In this document: positions 1 to 8,464 of the stretch, in pieces
Layout: every line of letters starts with the position of its first letter
Numbering within the stretch: position 1 is the stretch's first letter
Source of the DNA: Iningainema tapete BLCC-T55
Lineage (GTDB): Bacteria; Cyanobacteriota; Cyanobacteriia; Cyanobacteriales; Nostocaceae
Reading direction: 5' to 3'
DNA: 64,000 nucleotides
Assembly: GCF_014698965.1 (NCBI RefSeq)
Contig: NZ_JACXAE010000083.1
Coordinates: forward strand, 33,109 to 97,108
Position numbers and translations under genes: made by a program
The notes under the pieces: model-generated
Database searches by the model: none
What the model was told of the DNA's origin: nothing
The model's input: only the letters and a program-made list of their open reading frames with translations

Positions 1-129
1 AAAACTGAGAATATTCTTTCACTGGCGAATAAATGACAATCTCTTCACCTACTCAAATCTCACCCTTCCACAACCACCAAGCACTCCGGTAAAATCAAAA
101 GTTACGCCACCAACCCAGCATCAACTAGC

Positions 130-951
130 GTGAAAACAGACACTATATTCTATCGCCTATTCCAAAGCTTCCCCAGCATCTTCTTTGAACTTATCAACCA
201 ACCCCCAGAAACCGCCGACACCTACCAATTTTCATCCGTCGAAGTCAAACAACTCGCTTTCCGCATTGATGGCGTATTTCTCCCCAAAAGTAATGCATCA
301 TCCCCCATCTACTTCGTCGAAGTCCAATTTCAACCCGATAAAAAATTCTACTCTCGCTTGTTTACGGAAATCTTTCTTTACCTTGATAAAACCAAACTTA
401 CCAACAATTGGCGTGGAGTGGTAGTTTATCCAAGTCGCAGTATTGATATAGGAGAAACAGAACGGTATATAGAATTACTCTCATCTGAACGAGTCACGCG
501 CATATATTTGGATGAATTGGGCTCCACAGCAGAACAGTCGATTGGTATTGAGACTGTTAAATTAGTAATAGAGCCTTCGGAGAGTGCACTCACAAAAGCC
601 AGCGAGTTAATCAACCTCGCCAGACAACAAATAGTCTCAGAAATTACCCAACGGGAATTTCTCGAATTGATAGAAACGATTATTGTCTATAAATTCCCTT
701 TGAAAAGTCGAGAGGAGATTGAGCAAATGTTTGGATTTAGGGAGTTAAAACAAACTAAAGTTTATCAAGAAGCCAAGCAAGAAGGTAAAACAGAAGGAAA
801 ACTAGAAGGTAAATTGTCAGCAGTTCCTTTTATGTTGAGTTTAGGTGCGACTGTCGAACAAATAGCTGAGGCGTTGGGGTTAGATGTTGAGTTAGTTCGA
901 TTGGTAGCTGCTAAAGCTAATGCTAACGAGGAACAAAGTGGCGAATCCTAA
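130..951 (+). CDS. Rpn/DUF2887-like PD-(D/E)XK nuclease family protein
   Basis: The 273-residue protein starts at a GTG; the predicted product begins MKTDTIFYRLFQSFP, the usual opening of the cyanobacterial DUF2887 / Rpn (recombination-promoting nuclease, 'putative transposase') family. The nuclease core is visible as RIDGVF (Asp47), followed by the strand YFVEVQ (Glu64-x-Gln66), which fits a PD-(D/E)XK site. Residues 100-150 hold the conserved GVVVYPSR and RIYLDEL segments. The C-terminal third is a charged helix with EGK repeats (about 220-232) and a short helical tail. E. coli Rpn proteins are DNA endonucleases linked to recombination or phage defence; the role of the cyanobacterial branch is not established. 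It stands alone on the plus strand, beside decayed toxin-antitoxin genes, which suggests an accessory stretch. Confidence 0.75.
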   Translation: MKTDTIFYRLFQSFPSIFFELINQPPETADTYQFSSVEVKQLAFRIDGVFLPKSNASSPIYFVEVQFQPDKKFYSRLFTEIFLYLDKTKLTNNWRGVVVYPSRSIDIGETERYIELLSSERVTRIYLDELGSTAEQSIGIETVKLVIEPSESALTKASELINLARQQIVSEITQREFLELIETIIVYKFPLKSREEIEQMFGFRELKQTKVYQEAKQEGKTEGKLEGKLSAVPFMLSLGATVEQIAEALGLDVELVRLVAAKANANEEQSGES

Positions 952-959
952 CACTTTAA

Positions 960-1345
960 CTAATCGCGTTTGAAAGCTCGTGCTTTTAATAAAATCATCA
1001 TATATTCTAATTGCTCGTAAACATCTAACTCAGCTAATTCCATTGGATTTAGTGTCTTCCACTTTCCCGAGAAACAAACAGCCATTTTCTTCTGTGATAA
1101 CGAATCAATTCACGTCTTGTCACTAGATTTTAACTGTGATTCTTTCACGAATGACTTCTTTGCCAAAAAGTTGTTGCTCTGCAAGTTCTCGATTTGCTAT
1201 TAAAATTAGCTCGATCGCTTCGTGCAAACTAACTCTCGCTGAAGAAGCGCGTTTTCTCTTGGATGTTTGCACCAGGCAATTCTTGGACGTAACCAATATA
1301 CCAATTATCTACTTTTTCAAATACAGCAGTAAACGAGTTTTCCAT
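960..1345 (-). pseudogene. Decayed hicB-hicA toxin-antitoxin module
   Basis: Reading the minus strand from the ATG at 1345 gives MENSFTAVFEKVDNWYIGYV then QELPGANIQEKT, the typical HicB antitoxin start, but the frame ends at a TAG after a few more codons. The next frame restores SLHEAIELILIANRELAEQQ and a C-terminus VIRERITVKI ending at 1123, so a frameshift near position 1240 splits hicB. A GTG at 1123 overlaps that stop and opens a HicA-like start (VTRRELIRYHRRKWLFVSRES) that stops at 1049-1051 after about 24 codons, where HicA should run to about 60-80 residues. A different frame then continues to 960 (ending ILLKARAFKRD). HicA is an mRNA interferase and HicB its antitoxin; neither looks intact here. 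Confidence 0.65.
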
Positions 1346-1429
1346 AAAAAATCAAAAATTAGGGTAGGTTGGCAACTTTTATCTTATATTAGCTTGGGAA
1401 TGCGTAATTGATTGTTGTGCCTCCTGAAG

Positions 1430-1511
1430 TATGGCATAGGCAGAGCCTATGGGAATGCATTCCCAGCCGGAGGCTGGGAACGAGGAGAGCGGGAGGCTGG
1501 GAACGAGGAGG
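1430..1511. repeat. Dispersed GC-rich palindromic repeat
   Basis: This stretch contains nested inverted repeats: ATAGGCAGAGCCTAT, GGGAATGCATTCCC and CCCAGCCGGAGGCTGGG, followed by two copies of GGGAGGCTGGGAACGAGG-like sequence. Compact arrays of palindromes of this kind are found in many copies in Nostocales genomes. It lies between two decayed genes, and the overlapping 65-codon plus-strand ORF has no family-like features. Confidence 0.7.
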
Positions 1512-1525
1512 GGAGGAGGAGAGGG

Positions 1526-2129
1526 CTAATCGGCAAGATTATAAAGTTCACGCCAGGAATTTAACTCTTGCTTCAGGCGCGTGCGCACACCTTCGGGGGA
1601 GATGACTTGGCACTGCGATCTATAAGGTAAGATTTCTCTCATGAGCCAAAAGGTATTTGATACCATGCGCTTAACTTGCCTAATTGGTGGTTCGGTGTCT
1701 AACCAAATTACGTCACTATCATCAGGTTTGCGTTCGTAACTAAAAGCTAGTCCACCTTGGAGATGCAGCACAACTTCAATTTTGTCTAAGTCATTTTTCC
1801 ACTTTCTGTCGATAGAAGCTACAGATGCTTCTGTAATTCTATCTAGTCGCAAACTCCAGTTGTGAATTAATGCTGGTAAGTCTTGATTTCCTTCTGATTC
1901 TTCACACCAGCAATCTAAATACTGTCGCTTTTCGCGGAAAGTGATCTTGGCATGTAGTACAGTATAGTTCCACTGGCGATCGGCTGCATCTCGATAGGAG
2001 AGGCAAAAAGGTTGCTGTTGCAGAATTTGACGCTAGGTCGCTGCAGTCAAATAATCTGTAGCTATACAAATGGGATTAGCAATTGTACATAAGAAGCCTC
2101 TCACAGCTTTAGGTAAATTTGCTGGCATG
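1526..2129 (-). pseudogene. WYL-type (TIGR03985-like) regulator, 3' fragment with in-frame TAG
   Basis: The minus strand is open from an ATG at 2129 to the stop at 1526 except for one TAG at 2033-2035. Downstream of that TAG the frame reads RQILQQQPFCLSYRDAADRQ, WNYTVLHAKITFREKRQYLD, then LRLDRITEASV and ISNTFWLM-like residues (SNTFWLMREILPYRSQCQVI). This resembles the C-terminal WYL region of the cyanobacterial family TIGR03985, which is often named CRISPR-associated. Family members are roughly twice as long with an N-terminal domain that is absent here, so this is taken as a truncated, nonsense-interrupted remnant. The intact 108-codon C-terminal ORF (1526-1852) might still be annotated as a small gene. 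No CRISPR array is in the window. Confidence 0.55.
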
Positions 2130-2505
2130 AAAATTCATCCACTAAGAGCCAAACAAGCAGTAACAGAAACTTTATTTTAGCGTGTCGCACTGATACTTTC
2201 TAAAATAAGCCAAATTGTGTTAAGTGTTTGAATAAGCTACTTAATTAACCTTTGCATCTCCACTCTATACCTTTCCTCAACCCTACGGAGGTTATAGAGT
2301 AGCAGCTAAGTATTTTTTCCCTCATTCAAAATAGAAACAACAGTAAATACTATCAAATTAATCAGCAATAAAATTCGTCAGTTTCCTCGATTACTTTTTT
2401 ATTTAAAACCTGAATAATAAATTTATTCGCTAGAAGGAACTAATCATAAAAGGAACTACCTACTAGGCGAGAAGTCCACTTTTAATTTTTTCAGAAAAGA
2501 TTGTT
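2130..2505. promoter_or_regulatory. Intergenic leader of the chaperone-usher cluster
   Basis: No gene is visible in this 376-base AT-rich stretch. It holds one hairpin-like inverted repeat (arms ACTCTATA and TATAGAGT, 2262-2300) and two AAGGAACTA direct repeats at about 2434 and 2450, close to the start of the first pilin-like gene. A promoter for the cluster is expected here, but no -10/-35 pair can be assigned with confidence. Confidence 0.3.
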
Positions 2506-3009
2506 ATGAAACTACATTTAGCTTTTGTTTCTGCTTTAGTTCTCGGTGCTACCGCTGCCTTTACACCTGCTGCTTTTGCAGGCACCACCGCAACTGTACC
2601 AATCTCAGGTACAGTTGCTTCTACACTGAATATTTCAGCTACCGCTACCGCTGGAGCTAGTACCCTTAACCTAACGAGCGGCGAGAAAATCGTAAAAGTC
2701 GCTGACCTTGCTATCGATACCAACAACTCTACAGGTTACACATTAACCGTTAGCTCAGGAAATTTAGCCAACCCTGATTCGGCAACTCCCATCAGCTATC
2801 AAGTAAAAGTGGTTGACGGTACTGCAACTGCTCCTGCCTCAGGAGATTTCACTGTTGCTAGTGGTACTGACCTAACTGATGGAACCTCTGTAGCTAATGG
2901 TGCTGGTACTAACGGTAAGTCTCTATATATCAAATATACCCCAGCCGCTCTTCAAGACCCAGGCAATTACACTGGAACAATTAACTTAAGTGTAGCTGAC
3001 AACTCCTAA
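2506..3009 (+). CDS. Secreted chaperone-usher pilin-like subunit (spore coat U-like)
   Basis: The 167-residue protein has a clear Sec signal peptide (MKLHLAFVSALVLGATAAFT, then PAAFA cleavage near residue 25). The mature part is rich in Thr, Ser, Ala and Val, predicted all-beta, and has no cysteines. It ends with YIKYTPAALQDPGNYTGTIN and LSVADNS, matching the end of the next gene product. A short Ig-like secreted domain with a final G-Y-x-G-x-I-x-L-x-V strand fits spore coat U / archaic chaperone-usher subunits, whose last strand is matched by donor-strand complementation. The chaperone and usher genes lie downstream on the same strand. The subunit role is inferred from this context; the sequence is too divergent to name a pilin type. 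Confidence 0.65.
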   Translation: MKLHLAFVSALVLGATAAFTPAAFAGTTATVPISGTVASTLNISATATAGASTLNLTSGEKIVKVADLAIDTNNSTGYTLTVSSGNLANPDSATPISYQVKVVDGTATAPASGDFTVASGTDLTDGTSVANGAGTNGKSLYIKYTPAALQDPGNYTGTINLSVADNS

Positions 3010-3182
3010 CACAATAATTGTCTGGTGAAATGATGGTATGGGTAGCGTTGTCCGTGCTGCCCTTACCCTGAACTGGCAAAACACCACGATGACATGACTG
3101 TAATCCCTATTATGACTTGGTGTAATGTGCAACTTTCCGAAAAATCTCACTCCCCAACCCCCGGTGGGCTTACTTCCCGGCT

Positions 3183-3641
3183 ATGAGACTGGTAATTAAA
3201 CAAAAGTTACTTTCTTTATTGCTGCTTCTGACTAATATGCAACCTGCTGTTGCCCAACCTTCGATTACGGTATCTGCTAACAGTAATAATAGCAATCTGA
3301 ATCTAGCAGGTGAGGGTAATACCTTAGAATACATCGTTAAAGTAGCAACATTAGCGCTCTCTGAATTTGGTGCTAATGGTTTTACCTTAACAGTTAGTTT
3401 AGGTAATTCAGGAAATTTAGCAAAAGCGGACGGGAAAACTCCGATTCCTTTTCAAGTTACCACAGTTCCTGGGGGTTCAAATCCTCCAGGAGTGACTGCT
3501 TTCTCCACTCCATCAGGAAATAACTACACAGTCTCCTCAAATTTAGCCTCACTAGATTTATATATCAAATACAAACCAGCAGCCTTGCAAGATCCTGGTA
3601 ATTACGGTAGCAGTCTGAATTTAGATGTAGTTGATAACTAG
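3183..3641 (+). CDS. Second secreted pilin-like subunit
   Basis: The 152-residue product has a signal peptide (LLSLLLLLTNMQPAVA, cleavage near residue 24). It is clearly paralogous to the preceding gene: both share VKVA-LAL/LAI, GFTLTVS/GYTLTVS, SGNLA, the P-I-x-x-Q-V stretch, LYIKY-PAALQDPGNY and a C-terminal D-N. Mature residues 25-35 (QPSITVSANSN) could act as the N-terminal donor strand. No cysteines are present. The two subunits are separated by 173 bases without a clear terminator, so they may be co-transcribed. One could be the major subunit and the other an adaptor or tip protein; the sequence does not decide this. Confidence 0.6.
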   Translation: MRLVIKQKLLSLLLLLTNMQPAVAQPSITVSANSNNSNLNLAGEGNTLEYIVKVATLALSEFGANGFTLTVSLGNSGNLAKADGKTPIPFQVTTVPGGSNPPGVTAFSTPSGNNYTVSSNLASLDLYIKYKPAALQDPGNYGSSLNLDVVDN

Positions 3642-3940
3642 TGGTCTGTCTCATTAATTTTGAGTGATTATAGTCAGTACTAAGCGTGTTTTTTGAGTGA
3701 TTTTCTGCTCACTAAAAACCCGCAAGTTTTGTGTAGAGTAATAAACTAAAAACTTTTAACTGATTTGCTGTATCAGTTTTCAGCTTCCAGTTTTCAGGTT
3801 CATCGCAGATGTGATTCACATCAATTAGACTGAAAGTTTTGGTTGTGAGTAAGACTACACTGCCTGATAAGTACAGATGGTAATGTTCATTGGTTTAAGA
3901 GTGCGATCGCACTATTCATTATGATTAAGGCGTTAATACT
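3642..3940. promoter_or_regulatory. Gap between subunit genes and chaperone gene
   Basis: This 299-base non-coding stretch separates the two subunit genes from the chaperone-usher pair. It includes an extended HIP1 palindrome GTGCGATCGCAC at about 3901. A separate promoter for chaperone and usher could lie here, which would let subunits and assembly machinery be expressed at different levels; no promoter motif is clear enough to mark. Confidence 0.3.
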
Positions 3941-4702
3941 ATGAAATTTTCATTACGACATATTCTATTTACTTGGTGCTTATTACTTTTGGGTGTACAA
4001 CCCGCTTTAGCATTCAAATTGCTGCCGATGTCTAGAGTCTTTACTCCCAGTGGTTTAGGTGCAACTCAGTCCTATGAAATTGTCAACGATGCCAATGAAC
4101 CACTGGCAGTGGAAATGTCTGTGGTTAAACGACAAATGGATGTAACAGGTAGAGAAAGCTACTCTGATGCTGATGATGACTTTCTGATTTATCCACCACA
4201 AATTTTGCTGAAAGCTGGTGAAAAACAAACTGTACGTGTAACTTGGTTAGGTGATTCCAAACCAACATTAGAACTAGCATATCGTCTGATAGCACAGCAA
4301 GTGCCAATCGAATTGCAGCCGAATCAAAACAATCAAACAAGACCTGTAGGTCAAGTAAAAATATTAATGCGCTACATGGGTTCTATTTTTATCCGTCCCT
4401 CAAATGTTCAACAGAAAGTGGTGGTAGATACCGTAAAACTGCAAAAAGGTAACAACGGTGCCAATGAGTTAGCTATTACCTTAAACAATCAAGGTAATGC
4501 TCGTGCAATTTTGAAAAAATCCAGCTTACATCTAACTGCTCAAGGGCAAGGAACAACAGTTCATCTTAACCCTGAACAACTAGTAGGAATAAACAATGCT
4601 GTGATTCTTGCTGGAAACAAACGTCGCTTTGTGATTCCTTGGCCTGTTGGTTTACCTGTCGGTGAAGTATCAGCCACATTTAATTTTGAGCAAGGAAAGT
4701 AA
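3941..4702 (+). CDS. PapD-like periplasmic pilus chaperone
   Basis: The 253-residue protein has a signal peptide (residues 1-24, ending QPALA). The mature chain begins FKLLPMSRVFTPSG and continues with QSYEIVND, PLAVEMSVVKR, FLIYPPQILLKAGEKQTVRV and ELAYRLIAQQVP, the strand order of the first immunoglobulin domain of periplasmic fimbrial chaperones. A basic residue in the RVF stretch and the A-Y-R-L motif correspond to the subunit-binding cleft. The second domain follows from about residue 145. Such chaperones donate a strand to pilin subunits in the periplasm and deliver them to the usher, whose gene starts 44 bases downstream. FimC/PapD-class identity is good; the subclass (archaic, Csu-like) is inferred from the spore-coat-U-like partners. 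Confidence 0.85.
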   Translation: MKFSLRHILFTWCLLLLGVQPALAFKLLPMSRVFTPSGLGATQSYEIVNDANEPLAVEMSVVKRQMDVTGRESYSDADDDFLIYPPQILLKAGEKQTVRVTWLGDSKPTLELAYRLIAQQVPIELQPNQNNQTRPVGQVKILMRYMGSIFIRPSNVQQKVVVDTVKLQKGNNGANELAITLNNQGNARAILKKSSLHLTAQGQGTTVHLNPEQLVGINNAVILAGNKRRFVIPWPVGLPVGEVSATFNFEQGK

Positions 4703-4746
4703 AAACCTTATTTAGCTAATAATCTCTAGATCAAAACTCTTCAAAA

Positions 4747-7272
4747 ATGCAATGTAGATACGTATTTTTATCTATGTGTTGTATTGTGGTATTATTTTCT
4801 ACACCAATTTCAGCACAAACTCAACCAGAACAAACTACCACTATAGAAAACAAAGAAGAACTATTTAAAAAAGTCTTTAGCAGACCAAAAACGACTGGTC
4901 TACAATCAGTAATAGTTCCTTTTTTTATTGATGGACAACACAATGGTCAGACTACCATTGTGTTGTCTCCTGGTGGTATACCCGCAGTTCGCTTGCAAGC
5001 AGCACCAGTCTTAGAAGAAATTGCCAAATATGTCCGTTCTGATCTTCAAAAACAACTGATAACAGTAGTTGATACTGAAGGAAATCTCTCCTTAGAAGTG
5101 TTGCAAAAAAATGGTTTAATAGCAGCCTTTAATGAGCGAACATTAGAGTTACAAATCCAGATACCACCGACACAGCGAAAGACAAATATTTACCAATCCC
5201 GACAGCAAGGCATACCTCCGGAAGCAGAAAATGCCCTGCCTCCTAGTACAGTTAGTGGCTATGTCAATTTGCGTGGTGGGCAAGAGTTTATTTGGTCAGA
5301 TAACCAGGTGACAACTTCAGGACGCCAACCACTGCGCTTAGATGTAGAGGGGGCTGTGAACATCAACGGCTGGGTGTTAGAAGGTAGTAGTAATTTTACT
5401 GAAGGAGCAAAGGCTCCTTTGACACGAGGTAATTTGCGCCTAGTCAAAGATGATCCCGCTAATTCCCTACGCTACGTTTTTGGTGATGTTTCTACTCCCG
5501 TTACTGGTTATCAAAGAAGCATACCAATGGCAGGAATTACCGTGACGAAAAACTTTTCGCTACAACCATATCGGGTAACAAGACCTATCAGTCAATTTGA
5601 ATTCTTTTTAGAAACTCCATCAAAGGTTGAAGTATTTGTTAACAATCGCTTAGTTAATACCTTACAATTACCTGCTGGTAAACAAGATATCCGCGACCTG
5701 CCTCTAGCAGTTGGTGCTAACGATGTTCAATTGCTAATTACTGATAATGTGGGTCGTGTTTCTCGACTTAACTTTTCTACTGCTCTGGCTAACGATTTAC
5801 TCGCCCCAGGTTTACAACAATTCGCCTATGGCTTTGGTTTCCCTGCTCGTATAGAAAATGGAATTTATACTTATGATTGGCAACGTCCAACACTTTCATT
5901 ATCCCATCGTTGGGGTTTATCTAACAATCTGACGATGGGCGGATATTTACAAGGCGATGCTAAACAACAGATGGTAGGTATTGAAGGAGTTATGGCAACG
6001 TCATTAGGGAATTTTGGCTGGGATGCTGCTCTTAGTAATACCAGTAATATTGGTACTGATTATGCAGTCAAATTGCGTTATGACTATTTAAAATTAGGTA
6101 ATAATAATCCTTCAGAGCGTACATTCAATGTTGTCATAGAGCATCGTGGTTCTAATTTTATGTCTTGGGGAGACGAGACTAATAAAAATAAGTATGATTG
6201 GGATATTTCTGCTAGTTATGGACAAAAAATATTCAATGACATTAATGCTAATTTAAGTGCCAAATATCAGTTTGGAAATGGCAGTACACCTGACAGAAGT
6301 ACAATTAATCTTAGCTTGTCAAAAAATTTTAGAAACGGCTTGGGGATTAATTTTAATATCAGCCAAAGTCTTAATAGTACTGGACAAGATGAGCAACGTG
6401 TTTACATCAGCCTTTCTTGGTTGAGAACGCAGCAACAACAATCGCTACGCACCAACACAGAAATTAACAATAAATATGGAATAGATAACCAAATTAGTTG
6501 GAACTATAATTCTTCAGAACCTATTGGTGGAATTAGAAGTTCAGTAAATGCTACACAAAACTCTAATACTCAACAAGTATCTAGTCAGTTATCTTATACA
6601 AATTATAGGGGCAACATTGATATTGCTCATGCATTATATACCTTGGATGATGGCAGTATTAGTAATAAAACTAAGTTAACTTTTGGTACAGCTATAGTTT
6701 TTGCTGACGGCTATTTTGGATGGTCGCGTCCTGTAGAAAATAGTTTTGCGTTAGTAGTTCCTCATCACAACTTAGAGGGGCGAACTATTGGAATTAACCC
6801 AGCTATAAACGGCTATAATGCACGCATCGATAGCTTAGGTCCAGGAATTATTCCTAATCTTCAACCATACAACGTTTCTAATATTAAAATTGATAGCTCG
6901 AATCTTCCTTTGGGATACAATTTAGGCAAAGAATATTATGCAGTTTTACCAAGTTATAAAAGTGGTACTCTAATTCGTGTTGGTACAGATGCTACAGTTT
7001 TCCTGAAAGGTAAGTTGGTATCAGTTGATGGTAAAGCAGTTGCCCTACAATCTGGTAAGATTATTTCGCTTTCAGACCCTAATTGGCAAACATTAACGCT
7101 GTTTACTAATAAAGCAGGTAAGTTTGCATTACCAGGGTTAAAGCCAGGATACTATGAAATGCGTTTGCTTGGTGATTTACAGCAGGCAGTGCGCTTTGAG
7201 ATTCCTGCCAATCAAGCTGGACTATACGATATCGGAACTTTAACATTCTCTACCCAAACAACATCAAATTAG
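4747..7272 (+). CDS. Outer-membrane usher (FimD/PapC-like)
   Basis: The 841-residue protein has a signal peptide (about 1-23) and an N-terminal periplasmic domain. It then shows usher landmarks: GYVNLRGG near 175-182, a beta-barrel with aromatic-ended strands, the plug-region sequence PSKVEVFVNNRLVNTLQLPA followed by GKQDIRDLPLAVGANDVQLL, and FAYGFGFPAR. The C-terminus (about 740-841) has DATVFLKGKLVSVDGKAVAL, KAGKFALPGLKPGYYEMRL, a usual usher C-terminal domain pattern. Ushers form the outer-membrane pore and catalyse ordered subunit polymerisation. It is a little longer than typical FimD, consistent with the archaic group. It closes the cluster and is followed by a terminator-like hairpin. 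Confidence 0.85.
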   Translation: MQCRYVFLSMCCIVVLFSTPISAQTQPEQTTTIENKEELFKKVFSRPKTTGLQSVIVPFFIDGQHNGQTTIVLSPGGIPAVRLQAAPVLEEIAKYVRSDLQKQLITVVDTEGNLSLEVLQKNGLIAAFNERTLELQIQIPPTQRKTNIYQSRQQGIPPEAENALPPSTVSGYVNLRGGQEFIWSDNQVTTSGRQPLRLDVEGAVNINGWVLEGSSNFTEGAKAPLTRGNLRLVKDDPANSLRYVFGDVSTPVTGYQRSIPMAGITVTKNFSLQPYRVTRPISQFEFFLETPSKVEVFVNNRLVNTLQLPAGKQDIRDLPLAVGANDVQLLITDNVGRVSRLNFSTALANDLLAPGLQQFAYGFGFPARIENGIYTYDWQRPTLSLSHRWGLSNNLTMGGYLQGDAKQQMVGIEGVMATSLGNFGWDAALSNTSNIGTDYAVKLRYDYLKLGNNNPSERTFNVVIEHRGSNFMSWGDETNKNKYDWDISASYGQKIFNDINANLSAKYQFGNGSTPDRSTINLSLSKNFRNGLGINFNISQSLNSTGQDEQRVYISLSWLRTQQQQSLRTNTEINNKYGIDNQISWNYNSSEPIGGIRSSVNATQNSNTQQVSSQLSYTNYRGNIDIAHALYTLDDGSISNKTKLTFGTAIVFADGYFGWSRPVENSFALVVPHHNLEGRTIGINPAINGYNARIDSLGPGIIPNLQPYNVSNIKIDSSNLPLGYNLGKEYYAVLPSYKSGTLIRVGTDATVFLKGKLVSVDGKAVALQSGKIISLSDPNWQTLTLFTNKAGKFALPGLKPGYYEMRLLGDLQQAVRFEIPANQAGLYDIGTLTFSTQTTSN

Positions 7273-7291
7273 CTAGCATCAGCAATTAATG

Positions 7292-7312
7292 CCCCCACAT
7301 GAATGCGTGGGG
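7292..7312 (+). terminator. Hairpin after the usher gene
   Basis: CCCCAC and GTGGGG arms flank an 8-base loop 20 bases after the usher stop codon. There is no clean T-run after it, so it may be a weak intrinsic terminator or only a structural barrier between the convergent usher and kinase genes. Confidence 0.45.
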
Positions 7313-7358
7313 TACTAATTATGAATTATGAGTTATTAATTATATTTGCAAGCATAGT

Positions 7359-8450
7359 CTAACAAGGCAAATGAACACTTACAATAGTTCCTTTTTCAGG
7401 AATGCTATCGATTGTAAATTCACCACCATATAATTTTACTATATGCTGAACAATAGCCAGCCCTAAACCAAAGCCTTGTTGTTCCCATAACTTTCGATTA
7501 AATTGTACAAAAGCTCCAATTTTATTAATTTCTTCAGTTGTCATACCTTTACCATTATCAATTACATATAAATTAAATTTACTACCTTCTACCTTACTCA
7601 TAACTTTAATTTCGCTGTTTGCTAAAGAAAATTTAAAAGAATTATCAAGTAGTTCTTTTATAATAAGACTAAATTTTTCTTCTGGTAATTGTACTGTTGA
7701 TTCTTGGATATCTAGCTTTAAATCTTTTTGTCTACAGTGTTTTGTAGCTTGTTTGATAGCTACTTCACTAATAATTTTCTCAGCAAGACATTTATCTCTT
7801 TTTTCTTGAATTTGACTGATTTTTTCAGGATCTTTGGCTATTAATTCCAGATTAATATATAATAAAAATCTTTGAATTAATGCATTCAAGCGATTGGCAG
7901 ATGTGTAAATTAATTCTGCAATTTCGACTTCTTCAGAGTCAGGCATGAACTCAAAATTTTCTATTAACAACTTTGACATACCAAGAATACCATTTAAAGG
8001 AGTATTCAATTCGTGAGGTAATGAGTGAGCAATATTCATTCTGAGTTCATCTAGTTTGGCTTGAGCTTGGCGCTCCAGCAAAGCGTGTTTCTCAAGACGA
8101 GAAGTGATCGCGTTGAGTAGTTCTTCAGGAGTAAATGGTTTAGTCAAATAATCATCAGCCCCAAAATCCATCCCCTGACGAAAATCTGAACGCTCTGCTT
8201 TAGCAGTGACAAATATTAAAGGTATATTAATAGTTGCTTCGTTTTGACGTAAAGCAGACAGTACGCTGAAGCCATCTAACTCTGGCATCATGATGTCGCA
8301 GATAATTAAATCAGGTAATTTGGTTTTGGCAATTTCTAATCCAATTTGACCGTTTGGGGCTATCAAAGTATTAAAATCAGAAAGTTGCAAAATTTCCTGA
8401 ATATTTTCCCTAACTTGAGGTTCGTCTTCTATGATTAAAATTGTGTTCAT
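7359..8450 (-). CDS. Hybrid response regulator-histidine kinase (REC-HisKA-HATPase)
   Basis: The 363-residue cytoplasmic protein has an N-terminal receiver domain (ILIIEDE; phospho-acceptor Asp52 in CDIMMPELDG; Lys104 in YLTKPF). A short coiled linker leads to a HisKA segment with HELNTPLNGILGMSK (His146) and a HATPase domain from about 250, with the N-box LLDNSFKFS and the G-boxes DNGKGM and GFGLGLAIV. The order REC then kinase is common in cyanobacterial phosphorelays. Its receiver domain is very similar to that of the regulator just upstream (same CDxMMPELDG and GADDYLTKPF), so the pair probably arose by duplication. It lies 14 bases after the preceding gene, so the two form an operon. Confidence 0.85.
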   Translation of the reverse strand: MNTILIIEDEPQVRENIQEILQLSDFNTLIAPNGQIGLEIAKTKLPDLIICDIMMPELDGFSVLSALRQNEATINIPLIFVTAKAERSDFRQGMDFGADDYLTKPFTPEELLNAITSRLEKHALLERQAQAKLDELRMNIAHSLPHELNTPLNGILGMSKLLIENFEFMPDSEEVEIAELIYTSANRLNALIQRFLLYINLELIAKDPEKISQIQEKRDKCLAEKIISEVAIKQATKHCRQKDLKLDIQESTVQLPEEKFSLIIKELLDNSFKFSLANSEIKVMSKVEGSKFNLYVIDNGKGMTTEEINKIGAFVQFNRKLWEQQGFGLGLAIVQHIVKLYGGEFTIDSIPEKGTIVSVHLPC

Positions 8451-8464
8451 TTTAGCAAAATATA

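Noticed and set aside
1526..2129. WYL/TIGR03985-like remnant as evidence for a CRISPR-Cas locus
   Set aside because: The family name includes CRISPR-associated, but no repeat array or cas gene is in the window and the gene is broken.
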